The notes: generated by a model from the letters alone, not told the origin. Counted from the first letter of the stretch, positions 20,858 to 30,980 are shown. The stretch is 64,000 nt of DNA from Parazoarcus communis (GCF_003111665.1 NZ_CP022188.1:1426001-1490000), one strand, 5' to 3'. Program-made: numbers and translations.

Positions 20858-22177
20858 ATTCGACCCGTGCGCTATCTATGGACCGGTGTTTTGTCGGCGC
20901 TGTGTCTGCTGGCATTGGTCTCGGCTGTGATCGCCATTTTTGCCGGCACGACCGGGGGCCTGATGGCCTTCATCCTGGGTGTTCTGCTCCTGCTCGGCTG
21001 GCATGTACACAACCTGATCCGGCTCGTCATGTGGAGCCGGGAGCCGATTGGCACACCGGTGCCGCGCGCAGGGGGCAGCTGGGGGCAGGTTTTCGCCGAG
21101 CTGAATCGCCGCTCGCGAGTGTCCTACGACATGCGCGAACGCCTTTCGTCTGCGCTGGAGCGTTTCCACGACGCCAGCCAGGCAATGCCGGACGGAGTGC
21201 TCTATCTCTCCGACAATGACACCATCGAGTGGATCAACCTCAAGGCCGAGCAGCACTTCGGGCTTGATCACACGCATGACATCGGCGCGCCGGTCACCAA
21301 CCTGGTTCGTCAGCCCGAGTTTGTTCATTATCTCCAGTCCGGTTACCACGACGAGCCCTTGGTCATGGCAGCAGGGCGACGCAGTGGCCTGACATTGCAG
21401 GTTCAGGTCATTCCCTTCGGCGACGACCAGAAGATGGTGCTGTCGCGCGACATCTCGCAACTCGAGCGTCTCGAAACCATGCGGCGCGACTTCGTGGCCA
21501 ATGTGTCGCATGAACTGCGCACACCGTTGACCGTCATCGGTGGCTTTCTCGAGACCCTGGTCGACGGTCTGGACGACTATGAGCGCGAGGACGTGATGCG
21601 CTTCCTGCGTCTCGCTCTGGATCAGTCATCCCGCATGGGGCGGCTGATTGAGGATTTGTTGACGCTGTCTGCGCTGGAAACGGGGGCTCCTGCCCCGGCA
21701 GAAGAAAGAATCGACGTCGGTGAGCTGATGGAGGAGATCCGCGAGGACACCGAACTGCTGTCGGCCGGTCGCCACACGGTGACGCTGCAGATGGAAGGTG
21801 ACGGTGTGCTGCTGGGGAGCGGCAAGGAGATCCACAGTGCGTTCGCCAATCTGGCGAGCAATGCGGTGCGCTATACGCCAGAGGGGGGAAAAATAGATCT
21901 CTTATGGCGTGTTGATGCTCAAGGCGCGGAGTTCTCGGTGCGGGATACCGGAATCGGCGTCGATCCGGAGCACATTCCGCGCCTGACCGAGCGCTTCTAC
22001 CGTGTGGACCGCGGCCGCTCGCGCGAAACCGGGGGCACGGGCCTCGGTCTGGCGATCGTCAAGCACATCCTGACGCGCCACCAGGCCGAGCTCAGGGTCA
22101 GCAGCAAGCAGGGTGAAGGCAGCGTGTTCAGTGTCCGCCTGCCCCCCGCAAGGCTTATGGCGCTTCCGGCGCGATAG
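20858..22177 (+). CDS. phoR: Phosphate regulon sensor histidine kinase PhoR
   Basis: Membrane sensor kinase of about 439 residues. Two membrane segments near the N-terminus (LSALCLLALVSAVIAIF and LMAFILGVLLLLGWHVHNL) are followed by a PAS domain (MPDGVLYLSDNDTIEWINLKA is its start), the dimerisation helix with FVANVSHELRTPLTVIGG (His phospho-acceptor), and an ATPase domain with GGTGLGLAIVKHI. No ATG, GTG or TTG lies at the right distance from AGGGAG (20845-20850). I place the start at ATT 20858, seven bases after it; the first conventional codon in frame is GTG 20867. The 3' end overlaps the converging PilZ-like gene by 23 bases. Confidence 0.93.
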   Translation: MRPVRYLWTGVLSALCLLALVSAVIAIFAGTTGGLMAFILGVLLLLGWHVHNLIRLVMWSREPIGTPVPRAGGSWGQVFAELNRRSRVSYDMRERLSSALERFHDASQAMPDGVLYLSDNDTIEWINLKAEQHFGLDHTHDIGAPVTNLVRQPEFVHYLQSGYHDEPLVMAAGRRSGLTLQVQVIPFGDDQKMVLSRDISQLERLETMRRDFVANVSHELRTPLTVIGGFLETLVDGLDDYEREDVMRFLRLALDQSSRMGRLIEDLLTLSALETGAPAPAEERIDVGELMEEIREDTELLSAGRHTVTLQMEGDGVLLGSGKEIHSAFANLASNAVRYTPEGGKIDLLWRVDAQGAEFSVRDTGIGVDPEHIPRLTERFYRVDRGRSRETGGTGLGLAIVKHILTRHQAELRVSSKQGEGSVFSVRLPPARLMALPAR

Positions 22178-23762
22178 CGTCGAAACGCACCTGGTCGAAA
22201 TTGGCGCCCTTGAGTGCGTCTTTGCTCAGTCGCAACTGGGCACTCTTGCCGCCGTCGAAGACTTCCACCACCCGGTTCTGCCGGTACCAGCCGGCGGGCA
22301 GAATCAGCGAGCTTTCAACCTTGAGCCCCTTGTTGGCCGGGATGAGGAAGGCCTGCTGGTAGGGCTCGCGTTGCCCCGGGCGGGATGCGAGGGGCCGGGC
22401 TGCCACGACGCGCGGCACGCCGGGCAATACATACACGCCGATCTCAAGCACCCCGTCGTCACGGTACATCAGCCAGCTGACCTGACCGAGCAGAAAGTAC
22501 TCGCCGTCCAGCGGCTTGAGCCCGACCAGCTGATGGTGCTCCAGCCGCTCCGCGTGCGGTCTTTGCTCCAGGCGGAAGCCACCGACTGACTGATCGAGCA
22601 GGTTCCAGCGCTCGCACACCAGGCCCAGCTTCTCGGCATCGCTTCGATGATTGGCGCCGTGGAGCTTGCTCGGGGCTTCCGGTGCGCGTTCACCGAAGGT
22701 CATCAGCGCCATGTCGCTCTTGAAGCTGGTGGTCAGCCCGTAGCTGCGCGGCTGTTCGAACAGTCTGCCCTGAATGTGAAAGCCGATGGCGAGCCAGTCG
22801 CTGGTCAGCTCGACCTGGCCGCGGCTGCCGCGGCGCGGAAAGCGACGTCCGGCCGAGGCCAGGCCCCACGGGCGATAGAGCGAGACCAGCAGGCGGGCGC
22901 TGCCGTCGAGCGTGCAGTCATCACCAAGCCCGAGCGAGGCGGGCGTCACGCCCTGCTTGAACTGGGTGAATACGGCCTGGATCTGGCCCGCCAGCTTGCC
23001 GCCATCAAAACTGCGCAAGCCGATGCTCTTGTTCAGGAGGCCGAGCGGACGCAGGCCGTGGTCTGCGCCAAGGTCGAGTCCATAGACCGTCGGCTTGCGC
23101 CCTTCGGTCTCGGCGTCCAGGCTGCAGTACGGCGCGAAACGCTGCGCCCAGCGGCAGATCCAGAGCAGTTCATGGCCGGTACGGCCGAACGGGTTGGCAA
23201 GATCGACCAGCAGGATGGCGATGTAGGCTTCCATCGCGCTCTGGGCTTTCCACAAGGTATTGAGCGGGTCCGAGACCCGTGCCCGGAGCAGGCCGGTGCT
23301 CTCGGCCGCGGCAAAACTCTCGTGAACCTCGGTCCAGAGTCCCGCCGGCAAGGAGCGGTGTGCCCGGAAATACTCGATCAGCACCTGGCCGGCGTAGTGC
23401 ACCCGGCGTTGAGCAAGCAGGGCGCGCTGATCCTCGAGCGTGCCCATCTGCGCGTCGTGGCGCGCGATCTGCGCATACGAGCGGGCCAGGTTGTGCCACA
23501 GCTTGACGACCTCGAGCAGGGTGCCGTTCTCTTCGCTGTCCGGTGGCAGCGGGTGGTCTGCGTAGCGGCTGCTCATGTCGGCCTGGATACGGGCAATGAC
23601 CGGGCGTGCAGCCTCAAGCACTTCAAGATGCTGATTCGGGGCGGGAAGGGCGTCGAGGAGGCCGCCGATGATCTTCGACAGTACGGCATGGGTCTCGTCG
23701 ACCTTGCTCAACTGCAGGCTTGGCAGCAGGCTCAGGCATTCGGCGGGGTTGCGGTAGTCCAT
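22155..23762 (-). CDS. Uncharacterised protein with PilZ-like C-terminal domain
   Basis: A 535-residue cytoplasmic protein with no membrane segments. The first ~380 residues are helical and not recognised. The last ~140 residues resemble divergent PilZ domains: ERWNLLDQSVGGFRLEQ, then LVGLKPLDGEYFLLGQVSWL and LEIGVYVLPGVPRVVAAR. This pattern is common in betaproteobacterial proteins annotated as cyclic-di-GMP-related, but the RxxxR binding motif is not clear, so ligand binding is uncertain. It overlaps the phoR end in convergent orientation and lies upstream of nothing obvious in the pathway sense. Confidence 0.6.
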   Translation of the reverse strand: MDYRNPAECLSLLPSLQLSKVDETHAVLSKIIGGLLDALPAPNQHLEVLEAARPVIARIQADMSSRYADHPLPPDSEENGTLLEVVKLWHNLARSYAQIARHDAQMGTLEDQRALLAQRRVHYAGQVLIEYFRAHRSLPAGLWTEVHESFAAAESTGLLRARVSDPLNTLWKAQSAMEAYIAILLVDLANPFGRTGHELLWICRWAQRFAPYCSLDAETEGRKPTVYGLDLGADHGLRPLGLLNKSIGLRSFDGGKLAGQIQAVFTQFKQGVTPASLGLGDDCTLDGSARLLVSLYRPWGLASAGRRFPRRGSRGQVELTSDWLAIGFHIQGRLFEQPRSYGLTTSFKSDMALMTFGERAPEAPSKLHGANHRSDAEKLGLVCERWNLLDQSVGGFRLEQRPHAERLEHHQLVGLKPLDGEYFLLGQVSWLMYRDDGVLEIGVYVLPGVPRVVAARPLASRPGQREPYQQAFLIPANKGLKVESSLILPAGWYRQNRVVEVFDGGKSAQLRLSKDALKGANFDQVRFDAIAPEAP

Positions 23763-23792
23763 AGAAACTCCGGATGCGGATGTCGGCGGTGG

Positions 23793-24212
23793 TCAGTCGG
23801 CGTTGCGTGCAAGCAGTTCGCTGGTGATCGTGGACGCCAGTGTGGCAGCATTGGGTGCAGCATGGGGCTGGCCGGGACGTTGTTCGCGCCCCCAGACCGG
23901 CTCCGGGAAGTGGCGGTCGTCGGTGAAGCGCGGAATCACATGCCAGTGCAGGTGCGGCACCATGTTGCCAAAGCTCGCAAGGTTGATCTTGGCCGGCTGC
24001 ATCAGGGCGCGAAGCGCACTTTCGGTCGCCAGTACGACGTCGAGCAGGTGGGCTTGATCAGCATGCCGAAGATCGGTCATCTCGGCAACGTGCGCCTTCC
24101 AGATCACCCGGCAGAAACCGGGATAGTCGGCATCGTCCACGCCGATGACGCGGCAGAACTCGTCCTGCCAGATGATCCTGTCTCGGGTGCTGCTGCATAG
24201 TGGGCAATCCAT
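23793..24212 (-). CDS. HIT family protein
   Basis: A 139-residue histidine-triad protein with the catalytic motif HLHWHVIPRF (His-x-His-x-His). It also has an N-terminal CPLC pair, as in many bacterial HIT nucleotide hydrolases that act on AMP derivatives such as diadenosine polyphosphates. The ATG at 24212 gives the usual start MDCPLCSS; the upstream extension is not conserved in character. It stands 30 bases downstream of the end of the PilZ-like gene's start region and is transcribed in the same direction. Confidence 0.88.
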   Translation of the reverse strand: MDCPLCSSTRDRIIWQDEFCRVIGVDDADYPGFCRVIWKAHVAEMTDLRHADQAHLLDVVLATESALRALMQPAKINLASFGNMVPHLHWHVIPRFTDDRHFPEPVWGREQRPGQPHAAPNAATLASTITSELLARNAD

Positions 24213-24284
24213 TACAACCTCAATCCGGCAACAAGCTCGCAAGCCCGTACTTTAGCGCGTCTGCATTGCACCGATAAGGAAGAT

Positions 24285-25109
24285 TTACGCGCTTCGAGGC
24301 AGTCCGGTGCCGATTTCCGCTGCGACGGTCGAGGTTTCGCCAAGTGCGACAGGCGCGCCGAGATGGAAGGCCTGCAGGGTGCCGGGGGGGATGGACTGCC
24401 AGGTTTCGTTGTCGGTCAGCGGCGTGGTGGCGATGACTGCCACGCGGTCGTCGGGCGTGGTGACCTCGTTGAAGTCGACGGCGAGGTCTTCATCGGACAG
24501 GTGGGCCACCGGAAACGGCGACTGCCGTATGACATAGACCAGGCGTGAAGAGCTGTGTGCAAAGAGGTAGTCGCCGTCGGAGAGCAGGAAGTTGAACTCG
24601 CCGTGGCGCCCGATCTCGATGGAGATCGTCCTCAATGCCGCATGCAACTCGCGCGGTGAGGGCGCAGCGTCGGGAAAGCGCTGGGCCAGCGCATCGAGAA
24701 TATGGCAGAACGCATGCTCGGAGTCGGTGGAGCCGACCGGCAGGAAGCGTCCCGAGAGCGACGGCTGGTAGCCACACAGGTTGCCGTTGTGGGCAAAAAT
24801 CCAGTATCGCCCCCATAGCTCACGCTGGAAGGGGTGGGTGTTCTCCAGGCGAATCTGCCCCTGGGTCGCCTTGCGGATGTGGGCGATGACATTGAGGGAG
24901 CGGATCGGGTAGCGGCGCACCAGTTCGGCGACCGGAGAGTCGGCGCTGGCGCAGGGCTCGAGAAAGACGCGCGCGCCACGCCCCTCGAAGAACGCAATCC
25001 CCCAGCCGTCACGATGGTGGTCGGTCAGCCCGCCACGGGCGCGGAAACCCGCGAAGGAAAAACAGATGTCGGTCGGCACATTGCAGTTCATTCCGAGCAG
25101 CTGGCACAT
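24285..25109 (-). CDS. yafJ: Class II glutamine amidotransferase (YafJ type)
   Basis: A 274-residue protein with an N-terminal nucleophile Cys2 (MCQLLGMNCNVPTDICFSF). The N-terminal glutaminase fold is recognisable from DGWGIAFFEG, VIAHIRKATQG and HPFQRELWGRYWIFAHNGNL. It is closely similar to the YafJ family, probably an amidotransferase whose acceptor is unknown. There is no separate synthase domain. It lies between the HIT gene and a sulfur-type transporter on the same strand. Confidence 0.9.
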   Translation of the reverse strand: MCQLLGMNCNVPTDICFSFAGFRARGGLTDHHRDGWGIAFFEGRGARVFLEPCASADSPVAELVRRYPIRSLNVIAHIRKATQGQIRLENTHPFQRELWGRYWIFAHNGNLCGYQPSLSGRFLPVGSTDSEHAFCHILDALAQRFPDAAPSPRELHAALRTISIEIGRHGEFNFLLSDGDYLFAHSSSRLVYVIRQSPFPVAHLSDEDLAVDFNEVTTPDDRVAVIATTPLTDNETWQSIPPGTLQAFHLGAPVALGETSTVAAEIGTGLPRSA

Positions 25110-25175
25110 GGGGAGGCATTTCCTGCTTTCTTTGTATGCCTCCGATTATAGCGTTGCGCTGCCCGGGTCGCCGTT

Positions 25176-26261
25176 TCAGGGGCTGACGGCGGTGGCCGGC
25201 AGGTGGGGCGCGAGCTTGCGGTCGATCACCCAGTCGGTCAGGCTGGCGCCGGCCCACATCCCCGACAGCGTCACCCAGGCGGTTACCGCAAACACCGATG
25301 CGCCCGAGATCCCGGCACCCACTGCGCAGCCGCCGGCCAGCATGCCGCCAAAGCCCATCAGCAGGGCGCCGACGATGTAGCGGCGCATCGCGTGTCCGCC
25401 CTGAAAGCCCTCGAGCTTGAGCTCGCGGCTCAGCAGGGCGGCAAGGAAGGAGCCGAGGAAGACGCCAGGCACCATGCCGAGGTCGAAGTCGAGCAGTTTG
25501 CCCGGCGGCGACAGCACCAGCATCAGCACGTCGGCCGAGGGGCCGGTGAAGGACAGGCTCTTGATCGGGGTTGGATCGAAGGTGCGCGAAGACATCTCGT
25601 AGGTGAACCACCACGCGAGCGCCACCATCACGCCGGCGCCGAGGCCGCCCGCCCAGGCCCAGGCGGTGATGCGGTGGCGGCTGGCAAACCAGGCGCCTGC
25701 GAGCAACCACAACAGACCGAAGGCGAAACCGCCGCCGTGCCCGATGCCGACGTAGGCGAGGAGGTCGCGGGCGTTGCCGCCGTCAATCGTCCACCACGTG
25801 CCGATGGTTTCGCGCACGGGCGAGAGGATGCCCGTCATCGACGCCTGTGCGGTGACCGCGAAGATCAGTCCGGAGAGCAGTGCGCGCAGGTTGCCGTTTG
25901 CCGCCAGCACCAGCAGGCGGCTGGAGCAGCCACGGGCGAGGATCATGCCGGTACCGAACATCAGGCCGCCGATCAGCGCTCCAGACAGGCTGCCCTGGCT
26001 CGCGAGCTGGCGTACGTTGGCGGTGTCGAAGCGTCCCGTGAGATGCAGCAGCTGCGTGACGATGATCGCCGCGGAGAAGGCCAGCAGCCAGACCGAGAGC
26101 TTGGCGCCGAGCTGTCCGCGCGCCACCTCGACCACGGCTGCCCGCAGGCAGAAACGCGAGCGCTGCGCAAAGGCGCCGAAAAGGGCGCCGATCAGCAACC
26201 CGCCGAGCGCAAGGCTGCGATCCTCGCCCAGCCAGTCGATCACTCCTGTCAGGTCCGGCAT
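25176..26261 (-). CDS. YeeE/YedE family sulfur-compound transporter
   Basis: A 361-residue inner membrane protein with about ten membrane segments. It carries the family's conserved cysteines in RSRFCLRAAVVE, ARGCSSR and AGGCAVGAG, which in TsuA relay thiosulfate through the pore. The two-fold internal repeat of the fused YeeE/YedE type is visible. The likely substrate is thiosulfate or another sulfur anion. No sulfurtransferase gene lies next to it, so the substrate cannot be deduced from context. Confidence 0.88.
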   Translation of the reverse strand: MPDLTGVIDWLGEDRSLALGGLLIGALFGAFAQRSRFCLRAAVVEVARGQLGAKLSVWLLAFSAAIIVTQLLHLTGRFDTANVRQLASQGSLSGALIGGLMFGTGMILARGCSSRLLVLAANGNLRALLSGLIFAVTAQASMTGILSPVRETIGTWWTIDGGNARDLLAYVGIGHGGGFAFGLLWLLAGAWFASRHRITAWAWAGGLGAGVMVALAWWFTYEMSSRTFDPTPIKSLSFTGPSADVLMLVLSPPGKLLDFDLGMVPGVFLGSFLAALLSRELKLEGFQGGHAMRRYIVGALLMGFGGMLAGGCAVGAGISGASVFAVTAWVTLSGMWAGASLTDWVIDRKLAPHLPATAVSP

Positions 26262-26429
26262 GATTGTGTCTCCATCACGCTGCGTCCGGCTGTGCTCAAC
26301 CGGTATCGTCAGTATTGAAGCATATAAGAATGTACCGAATAAATGGGATGCGCATTGACCTTCCTCAACCCGTGAGTGGTCGTCTGTGGTTTGGCCGGAC
26401 CGGCCTGGTGCGGCAGCGCGAAGCAGACG

Positions 26430-26948
26430 TCAGCGCGCGCGCGGCATGTTCTTCATCAGCTCCTCGACGTTGATGCCGTTCATGCCCTGCATCGTGATGT
26501 CGCCGGGCTTCTGTCCCTGCCGGCAGGCGCCCAGCCAGCGCGCATCCTGCTTCACCGTCATGGATTTCATGCCTTGCAGTGGCGGCGCGTAGGTGCTGCG
26601 GATCTCGCCGCTGTAGCGGTTCTCGAAATCGCCCGAGAACACACCCTCTATCGTGGCTGTGCTGCCCTCGACCTTGCACACGGCCTTGAACAGGATACGG
26701 TCGCCGTCGCGGCGGTAGGATTTCTGTGCGCACTCGCCCCTGTCCTGCTGCGCGATGAGGTCGTCAGTCTGGGGGCCGACGCACATGTTGAAGGTCTGCC
26801 CCATGCCGCCCATCTCCGCCATTGAGGTCTTCATCTCCCACAGGCCGGGCTTTCGCTTGGGCATGTCCGCCGGCATTTCGGCAAGGCTGGTGCCGACCCA
26901 TGTGGTGCTCAGCACAAAGGTGAGGAGAAGGGATGACGAGGTGCGCAT
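26430..26948 (-). CDS. DUF3617 domain exported protein
   Basis: A 172-residue protein with a signal peptide (MRTSSSLLLTFVLSTTWVGTSLA) and the DUF3617 pattern KPGLWEMKTSM, MCVGPQTDD..., QQDRGECAQKSYRRDGDRI, ...WLGAC. Two or more conserved cysteines probably form a disulfide in the periplasm. The function is unknown. The ATG at 26948 has GGAG eight bases upstream. It stands alone between gatB and the YeeE/YedE gene. Confidence 0.8.
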   Translation of the reverse strand: MRTSSSLLLTFVLSTTWVGTSLAEMPADMPKRKPGLWEMKTSMAEMGGMGQTFNMCVGPQTDDLIAQQDRGECAQKSYRRDGDRILFKAVCKVEGSTATIEGVFSGDFENRYSGEIRSTYAPPLQGMKSMTVKQDARWLGACRQGQKPGDITMQGMNGINVEELMKNMPRAR

Positions 26949-27090
26949 GATGTCGGCTCCGGTGCTTGATGACATCTGTGAAGCATAGTCAGCCCCGGCG
27001 CGAAAAGGAATCCGGGAGCGGGGGGGAGGGCGAAGCGGCGAGCAACGGGCGTTGCTCGCCTGGCCGCCGAAACATGCCTCGCCAATGAAA

Positions 27091-27124
27091 GACGCCCGGC
27101 TGCCATGGCGGCAGTCGGGCGTCT
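27091..27124 (-). terminator. Terminator of the gat operon
   Basis: A 14-base-pair stem (GACGCCCGRCTGCC with its complement, one wobble pair, loop of five) lies 20 bases after the gatB stop. It is followed on the minus strand by TTTCATT, a short and imperfect T run. Confidence 0.65.
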
Positions 27125-27144
27125 CAGGCATCAGTGCAGCGGGG

Positions 27145-28617
27145 TCAGCCGGCGAGCTTCTTGCGCAGCAAGTCGTTGACCTGGGCCGGGCTGGCCTTGC
27201 CCTTGCTGGCCTTCATCACCTGGCCGACCAGCGCGTTGAAGGCCTTCTCCTTGCCCGCGCGGAACTCCTCGACCGATTTCTGGTTGGCCGCCAGCACCTC
27301 GTCGATCATGGCTTCGATCGCGCCGCTGTCGGTGACCTGCTTCAGGCCCTGCTTGTCGATGACTTCGTCGGCGCTCGCGCCCTCACCATTCCACAGTGCT
27401 TCAAACACCTTGCGCGCGATGGCATTGGAGATGGTGCTGTCGGCGATGCGCGACACCAGCCCGGCGAGCTGGGCGGGCGTAACCGGGGAGGCTGCGATGT
27501 CGAGATCGGCCTTGTTCAGGCGTGCTGCGAGCTCGCCCATGATCCAGTTGGCGCACAGCTTGGCCACCTGGGCGGCGTTGGTGCTGCCTGCCGCGCCCAT
27601 TGCGGCCTGGAAATAGGCTGCGATTTCCTTGGAGGCGGTCAGCGCCGCAGCGTCGTAGGCCGACAAGCCGAGTTCGGCGATGAAGCGGTCCTTCATCGCC
27701 ACCGGGAGTTCGGGCATTTCACTGCGCACGCGGTCGATCCAGGCTTCGTCGATCACCAGCGGCAGCAGGTCGGGGTCGGGGAAGTAGCGGTAATCGTGCG
27801 CATCTTCCTTGGAGCGCATCATGCGTGTCTCGCCGGTGTCCGGGTCGAACAGCACGGTGGCCTGCTGGATGGTGCCGCCGTCCTCAATGGTGTCGATCTG
27901 CCACTGCACCTCGTAGTCGATGGCCTGCTGCAGGAAGCGGAAGGAGTTCAGGTTCTTGATCTCGCGCCGGGTGCCGAACTGTTCGGCGCCCCACTTGCGC
28001 ACCGAGACGTTGGCGTCGCAGCGGAAGGAGCCTTCCTGCATGTTGCCGTCGCAGATATCGATCCAGCGCACCAGCGCGTGCAGGGCGCGGGCATAGGCCA
28101 CGGCCTCGGCCGACGAGCGCATGTCCGGCTCGGAGACGATCTCCAGCAGCGGCGTACCGGCGCGGTTGAGGTCGATGCCGCTCATGCCGTGAAAGTCTTC
28201 GTGCAGGCTCTTGCCTGCGTCTTCCTCGAGGTGGGCGCGGGTCAGCTGTACGGTCTTCTCGTAGGCGGATTCGCCCTCGCCGACGCGGATGGTGATGGTG
28301 CCGCCCTGAACCACCGGCAGCTCGAACTGGCTGATCTGGTAGCCCTTCGGGAGGTCGGGGTAGAAGTAGTTCTTGCGCGCGAACACGCTCTTGGGCGCGA
28401 TGTGCGAGCCGAGCGCGAGGCCAAGCCGGATCGCACGCTCGACCGCGCCGCGGTTGAGCACCGGCAGCACGCCGGGCAGGGCGATATCAACCGCGCTTGC
28501 CTGCACATTGGGTTCGGCGCCGAAGGCGGTGCTGGTGCCGGAAAATATCTTGGAAGCGGTGTTGAGCTGGGCGTGAACTTCCAGGCCAATGACGACTTCC
28601 CAATCCGATCTGCTCAT
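27145..28617 (-). CDS. gatB: Aspartyl/glutamyl-tRNA amidotransferase subunit B
   Basis: Subunit B of the GatCAB complex, which converts misacylated Glu-tRNAGln or Asp-tRNAAsn to the amide form; it holds the kinase and tRNA-binding parts. The 490 residues are normal. The N-terminus [20 protein letters not shown] and the segment [19 protein letters not shown] are diagnostic, and the C-terminal YqeY-like tail is present. It is separated from gatA by a small lipoprotein gene. Confidence 0.97.
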   Translation of the reverse strand: MSRSDWEVVIGLEVHAQLNTASKIFSGTSTAFGAEPNVQASAVDIALPGVLPVLNRGAVERAIRLGLALGSHIAPKSVFARKNYFYPDLPKGYQISQFELPVVQGGTITIRVGEGESAYEKTVQLTRAHLEEDAGKSLHEDFHGMSGIDLNRAGTPLLEIVSEPDMRSSAEAVAYARALHALVRWIDICDGNMQEGSFRCDANVSVRKWGAEQFGTRREIKNLNSFRFLQQAIDYEVQWQIDTIEDGGTIQQATVLFDPDTGETRMMRSKEDAHDYRYFPDPDLLPLVIDEAWIDRVRSEMPELPVAMKDRFIAELGLSAYDAAALTASKEIAAYFQAAMGAAGSTNAAQVAKLCANWIMGELAARLNKADLDIAASPVTPAQLAGLVSRIADSTISNAIARKVFEALWNGEGASADEVIDKQGLKQVTDSGAIEAMIDEVLAANQKSVEEFRAGKEKAFNALVGQVMKASKGKASPAQVNDLLRKKLAG

Positions 28618-28641
28618 GTCTGTATCCGTTATTGCTGGCGG

Positions 28642-29133
28642 TCAGTTGCAGCGACCGCTCGGCCGATCCACCAGGATGGGCCATACATAGTCAAAGGTGT
28701 TGCGATCGCAGCGGCTGGCGCACTGGGCGAAGGCGACGGTGACCTGGTCGCCCTGTTCCCACATGCGCACGACGCAGCCGTCCCGCGCGCGCAGTTCGAC
28801 GTGGGGCTCCTTGCGCACCTGCTCGAAGTCGGCGAGATCAAAGTGGCAGCTGCCACGCTTGGGGACGCTGACCGAGGCCTTGAAGCGACTGACTTCCGAG
28901 TAGCTGACGTCAAGCAGCGCACTTCCGCTGTAGCCGACTTCGTCCTTGAAGCGGCAGTCGGCCTGCACGTTGAGCGGGCGGATCGGCATCGGCTTGAGCC
29001 GGCCGCCGGCCTCGGACGGGTGCTCCATGACGGTACCGGTGTCCTGCTGGTAGACCGTCGGGGTGGCGCAGGCGGCCATCAGCACCGTGGCTGCAAGCGG
29101 TGTGAGGTAGCGGGAAAGCAGGCGGTGGATCAT
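28642..29133 (-). CDS. Predicted lipoprotein between gatA and gatB
   Basis: A 163-residue exported protein with a lipobox at VLMAAC (Cys22). The mature part has six further cysteines (in ADCRF, GSCHF, DGCVV, AQC, SRC and the C-terminal RCN), which suggests disulfides. I do not recognise the family. It sits 8 bases after the gatA stop and 24 bases before the gatB start, in the same direction, so it is almost surely co-transcribed although an envelope role is far from tRNA amidation. Confidence 0.75.
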   Translation of the reverse strand: MIHRLLSRYLTPLAATVLMAACATPTVYQQDTGTVMEHPSEAGGRLKPMPIRPLNVQADCRFKDEVGYSGSALLDVSYSEVSRFKASVSVPKRGSCHFDLADFEQVRKEPHVELRARDGCVVRMWEQGDQVTVAFAQCASRCDRNTFDYVWPILVDRPSGRCN

Positions 29134-29140
29134 TGCGTTC

Positions 29141-30613
29141 TCACAGAACATCGGCGGGGCGCTGAAGATGCCAGTCGGTCGCCTGCTGGTACTGGTGGGC
29201 GGTCGCGAGCAGCTTGCCTTCGGCAAAATAATTGCCGATCAGCTGCATGCCCACGGGCAGCGAGCCGGCGCCAAAACCGCAGGGGTGGGACAGGCCGGGC
29301 AGTCCGGCGAGGTTGACCGCAATGGTGTAGATGTCGGCGAGGTACATCTGCACCGGATCGTCGCCCATCGCGCCCAGCGCCCACGCGGTGGTCGGGCTGG
29401 TGGGGCCGGCGATGACGTCGCATTCGCTCAGCGCCTTGCGGAAATCCTCGGCGATCAGGCGGCGCAGCTTCTGCGCCTGCAGGTAATAGGCGTCGTAGTA
29501 GCCGTGGGAGAGCACATAGGTGCCCACCAGGATGCGGCGCTTGACCTCGGCCCCGAAGCCTTCGGCGCGGCTCTTGCAGTACATGTCGTTGAGGTCGCCG
29601 TACTCGGCGGCACGATGACCGAAACGCACGCCGTCGAAGCGGCTCAGGTTGCTCGAGGCTTCGGCGGGCGCGATCACGTAATAGGCGGGGATGGCCAGCT
29701 TGGCGTTGGGCAGGCTGACCTCGACCGTGGTGGCGCCGAGTGCGCGGTATTGCTCGATGGCGGCGTCGATGGCGGCGCGCACTTCGTCGCTCATGCCGTC
29801 GGCGAAAAACTCGCGCGGCAGGCCGATGCGCAGGCCCGCGAGCGGCTTGTCCGAGCCGGCAGGCGCAAGCGCGTCAGCGTAATTCTCGGTCGGGCGGTCG
29901 AGGCTGGTGGAGTCGCGCGCATCGAAGCCGGTCATGGCCGACAGCAGCAGCGCGCAATCTTCGGCCGAGGCGCCGAATGCGCCGCCCTGGTCGAGGGACG
30001 AAGCGTAGGCGATCATGCCGTAACGGCTGACCGCGCCGTAAGTCGGCTTGATGCCGGTAACGCCGGTGAACGCGGCCGGCTGGCGCACCGAGCCGCCGGT
30101 GTCGGTGCCGGTCGCGATCGGCACCATGCGGGCTGCGACCGCTGCGGCCGAGCCACCGGACGAGCCGCCGGGCACGTGGCCGGGGTTCCACGGGTTGCGC
30201 GCAGGGCCGAAATGGGAGTTTTCATTGGAAGAGCCCATCGCGAACTCGTCCATGTTGGTCTTGCCCAGGCTGACGGCGCCGGCATTCTTCAGCAGCGACA
30301 CGACGTGCGCATCATAGGGGCTGACGAAGTTTGAGAGCATCTTCGAGCCGCAGGTCGTGAGCACGCCTTCGGTGCAGAACACGTCCTTGTGGGCGAGCGG
30401 GATGCCCGTCAGGGGGCCGGCCTCGCCGCGGGCGATGCGCGCGTCGGCGGCATTGGCGGCGGCCAGCGCACCCTCACGGTCGATGGTGATGAAGGCGTTC
30501 AGCGTCGGGTTGCGGGCCTCGATACGGTCGAGGAAGAGCCCGGCGAGTTCGACGCTGGAAATCTGCTTGTCGTCCAGCGCGCTGCGCAGGGCGGAGAGTG
30601 ACGCATTGATCAT
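29141..30613 (-). CDS. gatA: Aspartyl/glutamyl-tRNA amidotransferase subunit A
   Basis: Amidase subunit of GatCAB, 490 residues, supplying ammonia from glutamine or asparagine. The Ser-Ser-Lys catalytic triad is visible in LAHKDVFCT (Lys), [13 protein letters not shown] and [12 protein letters not shown] (Ser nucleophile). The ATG at 30613 matches the family N-terminus ([19 protein letters not shown]); a frame extension upstream is not conserved. gatC lies 79 bases upstream. Confidence 0.97.
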   Translation of the reverse strand: MINASLSALRSALDDKQISSVELAGLFLDRIEARNPTLNAFITIDREGALAAANAADARIARGEAGPLTGIPLAHKDVFCTEGVLTTCGSKMLSNFVSPYDAHVVSLLKNAGAVSLGKTNMDEFAMGSSNENSHFGPARNPWNPGHVPGGSSGGSAAAVAARMVPIATGTDTGGSVRQPAAFTGVTGIKPTYGAVSRYGMIAYASSLDQGGAFGASAEDCALLLSAMTGFDARDSTSLDRPTENYADALAPAGSDKPLAGLRIGLPREFFADGMSDEVRAAIDAAIEQYRALGATTVEVSLPNAKLAIPAYYVIAPAEASSNLSRFDGVRFGHRAAEYGDLNDMYCKSRAEGFGAEVKRRILVGTYVLSHGYYDAYYLQAQKLRRLIAEDFRKALSECDVIAGPTSPTTAWALGAMGDDPVQMYLADIYTIAVNLAGLPGLSHPCGFGAGSLPVGMQLIGNYFAEGKLLATAHQYQQATDWHLQRPADVL

Positions 30614-30692
30614 GTCGTGGCTGCTTGCTGATAGGATGGCCACGGGATGCACCCTGCAGGCACATGATGTGTCGCGGGCGCCCCGTGAAGGT

Positions 30693-30980
30693 TCATTCGA
30701 TGACTTTGGGCACCAGGTAGAGCCCGGCCTCGGTCTGCGGAGCGACGGCCTGGAAGGCGGCGCGGCGATCGGATTCGGTCACGGCATCGTCGCGCAGCCG
30801 GGTGGCGAGCTCCTGCGGATGGCTCATGGGCTCGATGCCGGTGGTGTCAACGGCCTGCATCTGCTCGATCAGGCCGAAAATGCCATCGAGCTTCGTGCGG
30901 GTGGCATCGATCTCGGTTTCGGAAATCGCAAGACGGGCTAGACGGGCGATGCGCCCGACCTGTTCATTGGTAAGCGACAT
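30693..30980 (-). CDS. gatC: Aspartyl/glutamyl-tRNA amidotransferase subunit C
   Basis: A 95-residue helper subunit that wraps GatA and GatB together. It begins with the typical [19 protein letters not shown] helix and ends with LYLVPKVIE. It is the first gene of the gat operon and is divergent from mreB. Confidence 0.95.
   Translation of the reverse strand: MSLTNEQVGRIARLARLAISETEIDATRTKLDGIFGLIEQMQAVDTTGIEPMSHPQELATRLRDDAVTESDRRAAFQAVAPQTEAGLYLVPKVIE

Noticed and set aside
27052..29316. 754-codon plus-strand frame opposite gatB and the lipoprotein gene
   Set aside because: GatB is certain on the other strand; the frame runs across a terminator and two gene borders.
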